From contig CAOKJI010000165.1 of the NCBI GenBank assembly GCA_948468495.1, positions 1 through 5,446 of the forward strand: a stretch of DNA of 5,446 bases. The letters run 5' to 3'. The notes beneath the pieces were generated by a model. That model was not told the DNA's origin, made no database searches, and saw only the letters and a list, made by a program, of their open reading frames with translations. The position numbers were made by a program, and so were the translations under genes. Positions within the stretch are counted from its first letter, which is position 1, and each line of letters opens with the position of its first letter. The stretch comes from an uncultured Dorea sp. Its GTDB lineage: Bacteria > Bacillota_A > Clostridia > Lachnospirales > Lachnospiraceae. This document shows positions 1 through 5,446 of the stretch, one piece after another.

Positions 1-660
1 ATTGAGCTGGTAGAAAGTTTTCAGGAAAGATTCTACGAAGAGTATGGGCTGCATTTTATTCATGCCAGCGACGAGTGGTATATCACAGCGGAGCGGGAAT
101 TTCCAGAGGAAGAGCGATATGACGGCTATATTCAGTTAGAGAACGGCGTTGGTATGATGAGGCTGTTTATGGAAGAGTTTGAAGAGGCGTTGGTTGAACT
201 TCAGCGGGAGAGAAAGGACAGCAGTAAGAGAACACTGACGATTGCAACCGGAAAGCTTGCCTTCCATACGGTTCGTGGATTTGCAGAGCGAATTATGGAG
301 TTGTATCCGAAATTAACGATTCATGTGTATGCGATAAGGAATGATTTTTTCGGAGAGATGATTACCGTATCCGGGCTGATTACGGGGCAGGATTTGGTAA
401 ATCAACTGCTTCAGTATCGGGAGGGGGGAGCGGAGCCAGGAGAGGCTTTGGTGATTCCCTCCAACATGTTGCGGATGGGGGAGCAGGTATTTCTGGATGA
501 TATGACGGTGTGGGAAGCGGAAGAGGCGCTGGGAATGAGACTGATACCAACGGAAATGAGCGGACGGGATTTTATTCGGGCTGTTATGGATGAAGATTAC
601 AGCATGGAGAGGGAGAATGACGGGATTGTGTATGTGAGAGGGTATCCGGAGAGTGATTAG
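1..660 (+). CDS. DUF512 domain-containing protein (putative Fe-S / radical-SAM-type oxidoreductase), C-terminal part
   Basis: The reading frame is open from the first base to a TAG at 658-660, giving 219 visible residues. The start lies outside the window. The sequence matches my recollection of the C-terminal DUF512 region of a clostridial protein of about 430-460 residues that carries a PDZ-like segment and a radical-SAM-like Fe-S segment in its missing N-terminal half. Recognisable stretches are FYEEYGLHFIHASDEWYI, YIQLENGVGMMRLFMEEF, TIATGKLAFHTV, FFGEMITVSGLITGQDL and ALVIPSNMLR. The biochemical role of the family is not established. ATG codons at 154 and 157 are not the start, because conserved family sequence extends upstream of them in frame. 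In many Clostridia this gene is followed by the GTPase gene der; here it is followed by non-coding DNA and a convergent operon. The family call is confident; the function is unknown. Confidence 0.88.
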   Translation: MELVESFQERFYEEYGLHFIHASDEWYITAEREFPEEERYDGYIQLENGVGMMRLFMEEFEEALVELQRERKDSSKRTLTIATGKLAFHTVRGFAERIMELYPKLTIHVYAIRNDFFGEMITVSGLITGQDLVNQLLQYREGGAEPGEALVIPSNMLRMGEQVFLDDMTVWEAEEALGMRLIPTEMSGRDFIRAVMDEDYSMERENDGIVYVRGYPESD

Positions 661-670
661 TACATCATTT

Positions 671-798
671 TGCAAATACCCATACACGAAGCGCTCGCTA
701 TATGGCGTCATTGCCAATCGACGATGTCGCTGCATCGCATCACTTAAGTCGTTTTGCACTGACACAAATATCAGACGTTGCGTATATGAGTATCTGCG
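671..798. repeat. Imperfect long-range inverted repeat (23-nt arms)
   Basis: The reverse complement of 671-693 matches 776-798 at 17 of 23 positions; five of the six differences are transitions. A weaker match continues inward for about 15 nt with a 2-nt gap. Read outward in one phase, the arms encode similar peptides: RFVYGYLQ on the minus strand and RCVYEYLR on the plus strand. Two diverged, inverted copies of one repeat unit would explain this. It could also be a chance match favoured by the shared TAT and GTAT words. Confidence 0.4.
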
Positions 799-836
799 AA
801 TCGGTTGTGCGCTATATAATTCAGAAACCGGATTCG
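797..836. repeat. Inverted repeat / hairpin
   Basis: The arm CGAATCGGTT (797-806) pairs with AACCGGATTCG (826-836) through ten base pairs with a single bulged G and a 19-nt loop. A weak extension through G796 and T795 is possible. Neither strand has a T run directly after the stem, so it is not a typical intrinsic terminator. It overlaps the end of the right arm of the larger inverted repeat by two bases, which supports a structured repeat element here. Confidence 0.5.
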
Positions 837-865
837 TAAACTGCGTATCCGATGTTATTACGATG

Positions 866-894
866 AAAAATTCCTACAGCGCCCCTCTGAGAAT
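866..894 (-). terminator. Weak candidate intrinsic terminator of the GRE operon
   Basis: On the minus strand, one base after the ribokinase stop, a short stem can form: ATTCT and CAG pair with CTG and GGAAT across an unpaired TA, with a 7-nt G-rich loop. It is followed by a run of T residues (plus-strand A866-A870). The position is right for the end of the operon, but the stem is short, contains a G-T pair and a bulge, and partly uses the T run. No better terminator is visible in the 235-bp gap. Confidence 0.33.
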
Positions 895-895
895 C

Positions 896-1807
896 TTATA
901 ATGAAAATACAGATTCTACTTCTGCCAGCGTAGGCATGGAGCGGGCGGTGCCTTTTTTCTGAACGCTTAGGGAAGCGGCTGCATTCCCGAAGCGGGCTGC
1001 GGTGAAGATATCCTTTTTCATAGAACAGGCATAGGCAAACGCGCCGTTAAACGAGTCCCCGGCTCCGCTGGTATCGATGGCATTTACTTTGCGGCAGGGA
1101 ATTATAAGTGTTTTCTTTCCATCGGATACGAAAACACCCTGGCTGCCCATAGTAATCACAACATTTTTTACTCCTTTCCTATGAAAGAAAGCACATGCTT
1201 CTGAGGCGCTTTCTTCATCTGTAACCGGAAATCCGCAAAAGTCTGCGGCTTCTATCTCGTTTGGAGTGATAATATCCATATAACGGTAAAATTCTATTGA
1301 GATATCCGCATAAGGAGCCGGATTTACGATAGTTGTTTTGCCGTTTTTCTTTGCTAGTTTCATAGCATATTCGCATGTTTCAACCGGTACGGCAAATTCG
1401 GTCATACAGATATCGGCCATCTCAAAACATCGCTTATTCTTGTCAATGACTGCAGGGGTGATGGCGGCATTGGCAGCGGCATGGATAATAACAGTGTTCT
1501 GGCCGGACTCCTCTACGCACACGAATGCTGAACCGCTGGATGTATCTGGGACAGTTCCGATGTAATCCGTATTGACGCCGGCCCATTTCAAATCGGCAAA
1601 AAGTATCTCGTTATTCGGGTCGTGTTCCCCTACCATGCTGATAAACATGGTTTTGGCTCCTAAACGTCCGGCGGCAGCGATTTGATTGGCTCCTTTGCCG
1701 CCCAGCATCAGAGTAACATTCTTGCAGAGAATACTTTCTTTTGGCGCCGGCAGATGCCGGCAGTCAATCATATGGTCTAAATTGATGGTTCCGATTTCTA
1801 AAATCAT
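896..1807 (-). CDS. rbsK: Ribokinase-family (PfkB) sugar kinase
   Basis: This 303-residue cytoplasmic protein has the usual ribokinase length and would transfer phosphate from ATP to a sugar hydroxyl. Visible motifs in order are the N-terminal substrate motif with Asn9 and Asp11; GGKGANQ at 36-42 (PfkB signature 1); NPAP at 162-165; TPNE at 181-184 with the ATP-site Asn183; and DTSGAGDSFNG at 245-255 with the anion hole and catalytic Asp251. ATG at 1807 is fixed by a strong AAGGAGGT site (1813-1820) five bases upstream. It is the last gene of the leftward operon, 31 bp after the activase gene. Oddity: by ungapped comparison with E. coli RbsK recalled from memory, the ribose-binding Glu143 corresponds to Ala139 here, inside MTEFAVPVE, so the substrate may not be ribose. 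The symbol is family-level only. Another pentose, a deoxy-sugar or a polyol is possible. Confidence 0.88.
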   Translation of the reverse strand: MILEIGTINLDHMIDCRHLPAPKESILCKNVTLMLGGKGANQIAAAGRLGAKTMFISMVGEHDPNNEILFADLKWAGVNTDYIGTVPDTSSGSAFVCVEESGQNTVIIHAAANAAITPAVIDKNKRCFEMADICMTEFAVPVETCEYAMKLAKKNGKTTIVNPAPYADISIEFYRYMDIITPNEIEAADFCGFPVTDEESASEACAFFHRKGVKNVVITMGSQGVFVSDGKKTLIIPCRKVNAIDTSGAGDSFNGAFAYACSMKKDIFTAARFGNAAASLSVQKKGTARSMPTLAEVESVFSL

Positions 1808-1838
1808 AAGATACCTCCTTGTGTAAAAGTTAAATTAG

Positions 1839-2753
1839 TCATTCCCCAATGCTTACAGGGAATCCATGACTGACGAACTGTTCTTTCAATCGGAGCATTT
1901 CCTGTTCAGAGGGAGGCGTAAGGTCTTCCAGCGTATATTCCATATCCAGTTTGTCGTATTTAGAGGCTCCCAGCCGATGATAGGGAAGAAGGCTTACCGG
2001 ACAGCCGGGGGCCTGCGCAAGAAGAAAACGGATGGTTTGCTCCACGTTTTTTGGCGTATTGTTGATTCCCGGTATTACCGGAATCCGGACGGTGATGTTG
2101 GCTCCGGCTGTAATTAGCCGGCTGAAATTGTCTAATATCAATCTGTTAGAAACACCAGTGTATGTTATATGGTCAATCTCATCCATGATTTTCAAATCAA
2201 AGAAAAAGTAATCCATATAAGGAAGGAGTTTCTCAAAAGTTTCCCATTTGACATATCCGCAGGTTTCGATGCAGGTGGATATCCGATGCCTTTTGCATTC
2301 TTTTGCAAGCTCCCAGAGAAATTCGCCCTGGCTTGCAGCCTCGCCGCCGGAAAATGTCACGCCTCCTCCGGAAGTCTGATAATAAGGAAGATCCTTTAAT
2401 ATTATCTGCATGATTTCATCAGAAGTTTTGCGTTGTCCCGCCATGGTCAGGGCCTGACTGTTGCAGACTTGCGTGCAGGCGCCGCAGGAGGTGCAGCCCG
2501 GGCGGCATATTTCGATACCGCGGTTTCCCCAGGACAGCGCGCCGCCTGGGCATTCTGAAATACATTGTCTACAGGCAATGCATCGGGTTGGCCAGTACAT
2601 TAATTGATGAATGCTCTTTTGTGTTTCGGGATTCGCGCACCACCGGCATGTAAGAGGACAGCCCTTTAAGAATACGACTGTTCGTATCCCTGGCCCGTCT
2701 TTGATGGCATACCGCTCTATTTCGCTGATAACGCCTTCTTTTTTGGTGTTCAT
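1839..2753 (-). CDS. Glycyl radical enzyme activating enzyme (radical SAM, PflA/CutD-like)
   Basis: This 304-residue radical SAM protein would abstract a hydrogen from the glycine of the partner GRE, using a 5'-deoxyadenosyl radical from S-adenosylmethionine. The SAM-cluster cysteines are Cys32, Cys36 and Cys39 (CPLTCRWC). They are followed by a ferredoxin-like insert with two further cysteine sets: Cys58, 61, 64, 68 and Cys87, 90, 93, 97, with an extra Cys83. This insert is typical of activases serving PFL2-type and choline-lyase-type GREs and is absent from classical PflA. GGGVTFSGGE at 129-138 is the SAM-binding glycine motif; FDLKIMD (185-191) and VRIPVIPG (222-229) are also typical. Start ATG 2753 has an AGGAGG site at 2761-2766, seven bases upstream, lying in the 18-bp gap after the GRE stop, so the genes are probably translationally linked. 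No key residue is missing. The partner is assigned from adjacency. Confidence 0.95.
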   Translation of the reverse strand: MNTKKEGVISEIERYAIKDGPGIRTVVFLKGCPLTCRWCANPETQKSIHQLMYWPTRCIACRQCISECPGGALSWGNRGIEICRPGCTSCGACTQVCNSQALTMAGQRKTSDEIMQIILKDLPYYQTSGGGVTFSGGEAASQGEFLWELAKECKRHRISTCIETCGYVKWETFEKLLPYMDYFFFDLKIMDEIDHITYTGVSNRLILDNFSRLITAGANITVRIPVIPGINNTPKNVEQTIRFLLAQAPGCPVSLLPYHRLGASKYDKLDMEYTLEDLTPPSEQEMLRLKEQFVSHGFPVSIGE

Positions 2754-2771
2754 AAGTTATCCTCCTGATTC

Positions 2772-5195
2772 CTATAAATCGTGCTCGGTGCGGGCAATGA
2801 TATCGTCTTTGGTCTTTTCTTCCAAATCATTGAAGAGGGCGCTGTAGCCGGCAACGCGGACAACCAAGTCTTTGTAATTGTCCGGGTTATTTTTGGCGTC
2901 CAGAAGTGTCTTTGTGGAGGTGACGTTAAATTGTACGTGCCAGCCGTCCATAGAGAAAAATGTCCGAATAAGATTTATGACCTTCACAACCCCTTCTTCA
3001 GTGGACATAACAGAAGGCGACAGACGGATATTTAAAAGATTCCCTCCGGTTATCAGGTGATTCGGCATTTTGGAAATGGAATTCAAGACGGCCGTAGGTC
3101 CAAGGGTATCCGTTCCATGGAAGGGAGAACAGCCTTCAGAAAGGGGTTCGCCCGCCTTCCGCCCGTCCGGGGAAGCGCCCACCGGTACGCCCTGGGGTAC
3201 ATTGCCGGAAATAGTGGCGGTGCAGGGATAGCTTAAGCATCCCACAGGCCCTCTTCCGATACGGGTGGTAGGGTATTTATCCTGCTCTTTCATAAAAGAA
3301 AGATAGATGTCGGAGCTGATTTGATCTACGAAATCGTCGTCGTTACCGAATTTTGGAGCTCGGTTTACCAGCATTCGGCGTATATTCTCGCCTTTTTCGC
3401 CTTCAAAATTATTGTGCAGGAATGCTAAAAGCTCGCCGGGGGCAATCCGTTTTTCCTCAAAGACAATTTTCTGTAAAGCGGCAAAGCTGTTGGCGGCATT
3501 GGTGATGCCCGTCTCCGGCCCGGTTACCATGTCATAGACGCTGCCGCCTTCCTTGGCATTCTTTCCCCGCGCGATGCAATCCTGAACCAGTCCGGAGCAG
3601 AAAGCGTCCGGCACTAACTCTTCCACAGCATAGTCGATGCAGTGCTCGCCGGTTACTCTTGTTTTTACAACATAGGACATCTGTTTGTCATAGGCGGCTC
3701 GTACTTCTTCCATGCTTTTCATGTCGGCGAGGGTTTTGTCCTGTTTCTGAAGCGCCAGTCCGGTGCGTATGTCAACGCCTCCGTTTAAAGTGATTTCCAG
3801 AACCTTGGCAAAATTGGTAAAGCTCATGCCGGCGCTCCGGTATCCGAATTTACCCGGTATAATCGGCTCGATACAGCCGACGATGGCATAATTATTGGCG
3901 TCTTTTTCCGTTACGCCGCGCTTCATCAGGGAAGGAATCATAACATGGTCTCCATGCATGGCAGGCATACCAAATCCTAATTTGATTACCTCAACACATT
4001 TATGCAGGTACTCTTCTGGATTCTTCTCATTCAACCGCGCGGATACATTGGGCTGGGTAAGACGGGTAAGGCTTACGCTGTCCAGACAGATCATGGTAAG
4101 GTCGTTGACTGCGTCTTCCCCTTCCGGCGTGATGCCTCCCAGAGTCAGATTCTGGTAAGTGGGGTCGCCGCCGGAGAACCGGGTATGGCTCCAGGGACGG
4201 ATTTTGACAACGCCGAATGCCTTCACCCACAGGCATGCCAGAAGTTCGGTAGCAGTGCCTTGCGTGCAGCGGCCTTCGGCAAGATCCTTTTCATAGTAAG
4301 GATATAGATACTGATCCAGACGGCCGAAGGACATGGAGTGTCCGTTGCTTTCTATCTGGGAAAGCAGGTGGGCGAACCATACGCTCTGAACTGCTTCGTA
4401 GAAAGTTTCGGCAGGGCGTCTGGGAACACGTTCGCAGTTGGCTGCAATTGCGAGAAGCTCCGACTTGCGGGCAGCGTCTGTCTCTTTTTCTGCAAGTTGT
4501 CTGGCAAGCGCGGCGTAGCGCTCGGCGTAAATAATCATTCCTTCATAGGCGATAATGACTGATTCGTAAAAAATGCGTTTGTGATGGCTTGCGGGGTCGC
4601 TTAAGTCCAGCGCGCTAAGCCGGGTTTTCGCATCGTGGATAATGCCTTCGGCTCCTTTGTGAAGTAAGGCTTCAAAATCCAGCATAATATGCCCATCGCC
4701 GGAGGTCATGTTTCCGTTAGCAGAGAGGACCCCCATCTTGTAGGCTTCCTTTGCCTGCCGGGGAAGCGTGGCCTGACAGCGGTCCTCCAGCGTCTTTCCC
4801 TTCCACCATCCGGCAATTCTTAAGAGCTCTTCCCGGATGTTCTCAGGGACGAGAAAACGGTCTCCGGGACGTTTCGGTAATTCGTCAATCTCTTCAAAAA
4901 TCCAGTTTACACAGTATTCCGGGAAAATAGAGGCGGCCCGTAAGGAGGCTGCGTGATTGCCGGCCAGCAATTGTCCGTCTTCGATAAAAAGGCTGATTTT
5001 TTTCAACACATTTTGAAATGCGTATGCGCGCTTTTTGATGGCGGGTTCGGCAGCGTGTTCTTTGTAGCCCTCGGTGAGATAACGGGCGCGTTCCACGCAG
5101 ACCTCCTGATTCACATTAATGGATTCTTCTTTCAAATGTTTAATTCTTTCAGATTGTTTAGATGATAACCTGCATGTTTGATATGTTCGATACAT
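2772..5195 (-). CDS. Glycyl radical enzyme, PFL2 / diol-dehydratase-like group, substrate unassigned
   Basis: This 807-residue protein has the full length of the formate C-acetyltransferase/glycerol dehydratase family. The glycyl-radical loop is RVAGYSALF, with the radical on Gly783. The thiyl site is GCIEP, with Cys441 and the putative base Glu443. GDGH (166-169) and SNGHS (283-287) carry His169, His286 and Ser287, which match substrate-contact positions of glycerol dehydratase as I recall them. Tyr347 (DPTYQNL) falls where other members have an aromatic residue. After GCIEP the sequence reads PGKFGYRSAGM, with Arg453-Ser454-Ala455 where glycerol and propanediol dehydratases have a His-Asp motif, so those activities are unlikely. 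Pyruvate formate-lyase is excluded because it needs a Cys-Cys pair. It is the first gene of the operon, followed by its activase. The enzyme is cytoplasmic and oxygen-sensitive by family. Automated annotation would probably call it formate C-acetyltransferase, which would mislead. Confidence 0.95.
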   Translation of the reverse strand: MYRTYQTCRLSSKQSERIKHLKEESINVNQEVCVERARYLTEGYKEHAAEPAIKKRAYAFQNVLKKISLFIEDGQLLAGNHAASLRAASIFPEYCVNWIFEEIDELPKRPGDRFLVPENIREELLRIAGWWKGKTLEDRCQATLPRQAKEAYKMGVLSANGNMTSGDGHIMLDFEALLHKGAEGIIHDAKTRLSALDLSDPASHHKRIFYESVIIAYEGMIIYAERYAALARQLAEKETDAARKSELLAIAANCERVPRRPAETFYEAVQSVWFAHLLSQIESNGHSMSFGRLDQYLYPYYEKDLAEGRCTQGTATELLACLWVKAFGVVKIRPWSHTRFSGGDPTYQNLTLGGITPEGEDAVNDLTMICLDSVSLTRLTQPNVSARLNEKNPEEYLHKCVEVIKLGFGMPAMHGDHVMIPSLMKRGVTEKDANNYAIVGCIEPIIPGKFGYRSAGMSFTNFAKVLEITLNGGVDIRTGLALQKQDKTLADMKSMEEVRAAYDKQMSYVVKTRVTGEHCIDYAVEELVPDAFCSGLVQDCIARGKNAKEGGSVYDMVTGPETGITNAANSFAALQKIVFEEKRIAPGELLAFLHNNFEGEKGENIRRMLVNRAPKFGNDDDFVDQISSDIYLSFMKEQDKYPTTRIGRGPVGCLSYPCTATISGNVPQGVPVGASPDGRKAGEPLSEGCSPFHGTDTLGPTAVLNSISKMPNHLITGGNLLNIRLSPSVMSTEEGVVKVINLIRTFFSMDGWHVQFNVTSTKTLLDAKNNPDNYKDLVVRVAGYSALFNDLEEKTKDDIIARTEHDL

Positions 5196-5206
5196 GGTCC
5201 TGCCTG

Positions 5207-5212
5207 CTCCTT
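5207..5212 (-). promoter_or_regulatory. Ribosome binding site of the GRE gene
   Basis: AAGGAG on the minus strand lies 11 bases upstream of the ATG at 5195. The spacing is slightly long, and a weaker AGGA closer to the ATG could contribute. It supports the ATG that gives MYRTYQTCRL as the N terminus. The predicted leader from the promoter is only about 45 nt, too short for a complex riboswitch. Confidence 0.6.
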
Positions 5213-5226
5213 TTAAATTTATATAT

Positions 5227-5240
5227 TTAAACTAGTTTAC
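5227..5240. promoter_or_regulatory. Palindromic operator over the start of the GRE operon
   Basis: Positions 5228-5239 (TAAACTAGTTTA) form a perfect 12-bp palindrome. Read in the direction of the operon, the 14-bp site is GTAAACTAGTTTAA. It starts six bases after the leftward -10 box and therefore covers the predicted transcription start. A second site of the same type (GTAAAGTAATTTAC, 11 of 14 identical) occupies the same place at the divergent promoter. This placement is typical of a repressor operator. The regulator family cannot be named from the site alone. Confidence 0.65.
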
Positions 5241-5246
5241 GAATTT

Positions 5247-5275
5247 ATAATATTGTAAAAATAAATAATTGTCAA
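5247..5275 (-). promoter_or_regulatory. Leftward sigma-A promoter of the GRE operon
   Basis: On the minus strand a perfect -35 box TTGACA (5270-5275) is followed after 17 bp by TATTAT (5247-5252), five of six matches to the -10 consensus. The predicted start near 5240 lies about 45 nt upstream of the GRE ATG. The sequence is AT-rich, but a perfect -35 at ideal spacing in front of a matching operator makes chance unlikely. Confidence 0.75.
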
Positions 5276-5351
5276 TAGTGAAAAAATAAGATTTTTGAAA
5301 TTTAAATGAAATAGGCATAAAGGTTATAAATATTAAATTACAGAAAATATA
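5276..5351. other. AT-rich spacer between the two divergent promoters
   Basis: These 76 bp lie between the two -35 boxes and have no open frame of interest. I see no catabolite-repression (cre) box or other named site. Short AT palindromes such as ATTTAAAT occur but are expected at this composition. Confidence 0.5.
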
Positions 5352-5379
5352 TTGACATTTTTATTTTTTGGTATATAAT
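5352..5379 (+). promoter_or_regulatory. Rightward sigma-A promoter of an off-window divergent gene
   Basis: Perfect -35 TTGACA (5352-5357) and perfect -10 TATAAT (5374-5379) are separated by 16 bp, with a T-rich spacer. The predicted start near 5386 falls inside the second operator. The transcript runs off the right edge. No convincing start codon with a ribosome binding site appears in the remaining 60 bp, so the gene begins beyond 5446. By common arrangement it could be the operon's regulator, or a transporter; this is inference. Confidence 0.75.
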
Positions 5380-5383
5380 AAAC

Positions 5384-5397
5384 GTAAAGTAATTTAC
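5384..5397. promoter_or_regulatory. Second palindromic operator, over the divergent start site
   Basis: GTAAAGTAATTTAC has 5-bp inverted arms (GTAAA and TTTAC) around a 4-bp centre. It starts four bases after the rightward -10 box. Aligned in the direction of transcription with the operator at 5227-5240, 11 of 14 bases agree, and the flanking C before and A after also match. One regulator probably controls both promoters. Confidence 0.62.
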
Positions 5398-5406
5398 AAA
5401 CGTATA

Positions 5407-5431
5407 AAAAGTAAATATTATAAAAGTAAAT
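5407..5431. repeat. Short direct repeat with 15-bp period
   Basis: AAAAGTAAAT occurs at 5407-5416 and again at 5422-5431. Each copy contains the GTAAA half-site of the nearby operator, in the same orientation. They may be extra weak half-sites in the leader of the divergent transcript, or chance in AT-rich DNA. Confidence 0.4.
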
Positions 5432-5446
5432 GTGCTGGACAATAAT

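Larger units (their letters stand above)
661..895. other. Convergent intergenic region with repeat-like structure, no gene accepted
   Basis: This 235-bp stretch separates the DUF512 stop from the ribokinase stop. It is less AT-rich than the other intergenic region of the window and contains several inverted repeats: arms at 671-693 and 776-798, arms at 797-806 and 826-836, and a short CGATG/CATCG hairpin at 722-737. Open frames cross it on both strands, but none has a ribosome binding site or a family I recognise. A degenerate dispersed intergenic element is the most economical reading, but it is not proven. Confidence 0.4.

Noticed and set aside
722..737. CGATG-TCGCTG-CATCG hairpin as a terminator of the DUF512 gene
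   Set aside because: The stem is only 5 bp and no T run follows it on the plus strand.
313..765. 150-codon open frame on the minus strand
   Set aside because: Most of it lies antisense to the well-conserved DUF512 coding sequence. It has no recognisable family; the stretch beyond 660 belongs to the repeat-like spacer.
653..901. 82-codon cysteine-rich open frame on the plus strand, starting with GTG across the DUF512 stop
   Set aside because: There is no usable ribosome binding site, only a GTG start, no recognised domain, and it runs through the inverted repeats. It is better explained as part of a repeat element; homologues under coding selection would change this.
4002..4307. 101-codon open frame on the plus strand
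   Set aside because: It lies wholly antisense to the GRE in a conserved region, with no ribosome binding site or family match; it is a composition effect.
5094..5107. Internal AGGAGGT followed after 4 nt by a GTG codon (codon 34 of the GRE), a possible alternative start
   Set aside because: Residues before it (SERIKHLKEESINVNQEVC) look like the normal N terminus of the family, and the upstream ATG has its own AAGGAG site and promoter.
2772..5195. Naming the GRE as pyruvate formate-lyase, glycerol dehydratase or choline trimethylamine-lyase
   Set aside because: There is no Cys-Cys pair as in formate-lyase, no His-Asp motif after GCIEP as in glycerol dehydratase, and no choline-lyase-type motif or microcompartment genes nearby.
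5430..5446. ATG at 5430 as the start of the divergent gene
   Set aside because: No Shine-Dalgarno sequence lies upstream, and only five codons are visible before the edge; the true start is more likely beyond the window.

Overview
The window looks like chromosomal DNA of an anaerobic Firmicute, most likely a clostridium of the Lachnospiraceae type. The evidence is a DUF512 radical-SAM-type protein typical of Clostridia, an oxygen-sensitive glycyl radical enzyme with its activase, strong AGGAGG-type ribosome binding sites, and AT-rich intergenic DNA with near-consensus sigma-A promoters around genes of moderate GC. The genus assignment is inference.

Layout: positions 1-660 (+) hold the C-terminal half of a DUF512 protein whose start lies outside the window. 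Positions 661-895 are non-coding and contain an imperfect inverted repeat, a second hairpin and a weak candidate terminator. Positions 896-5195 are a leftward operon of three genes, in transcription order: a glycyl radical enzyme (GRE) of the PFL2 / diol-dehydratase-like group (5195-2772), its radical SAM activating enzyme (2753-1839) and a ribokinase-family PfkB sugar kinase (1807-896). The gaps are only 18 and 31 bp, and each gene has its own Shine-Dalgarno site. Positions 5196-5446 are an AT-rich regulatory region with two divergent promoters. Each has a closely similar 14-bp palindromic operator placed over the predicted transcription start. The rightward gene lies beyond the window.

How the parts fit: the activase would install the glycyl radical on Gly783 of the GRE, which then performs a radical elimination or cleavage on a small polar substrate. 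The kinase would phosphorylate a related sugar or polyol, or a product. The substrate cannot be named. The GRE keeps the Cys441/Glu443 pair and the His169, His286 and Ser287 positions of diol dehydratases, but has Arg-Ser-Ala where glycerol and propanediol dehydratases have a His-Asp motif. The kinase has Ala where E. coli ribokinase has its ribose-binding Glu143. Together these suggest a small catabolic module for a sugar or polyol other than ribose, glycerol or 1,2-propanediol, controlled by a local repressor that may be encoded by the divergent gene. No transporter, aldehyde dehydrogenase or microcompartment gene is visible here.
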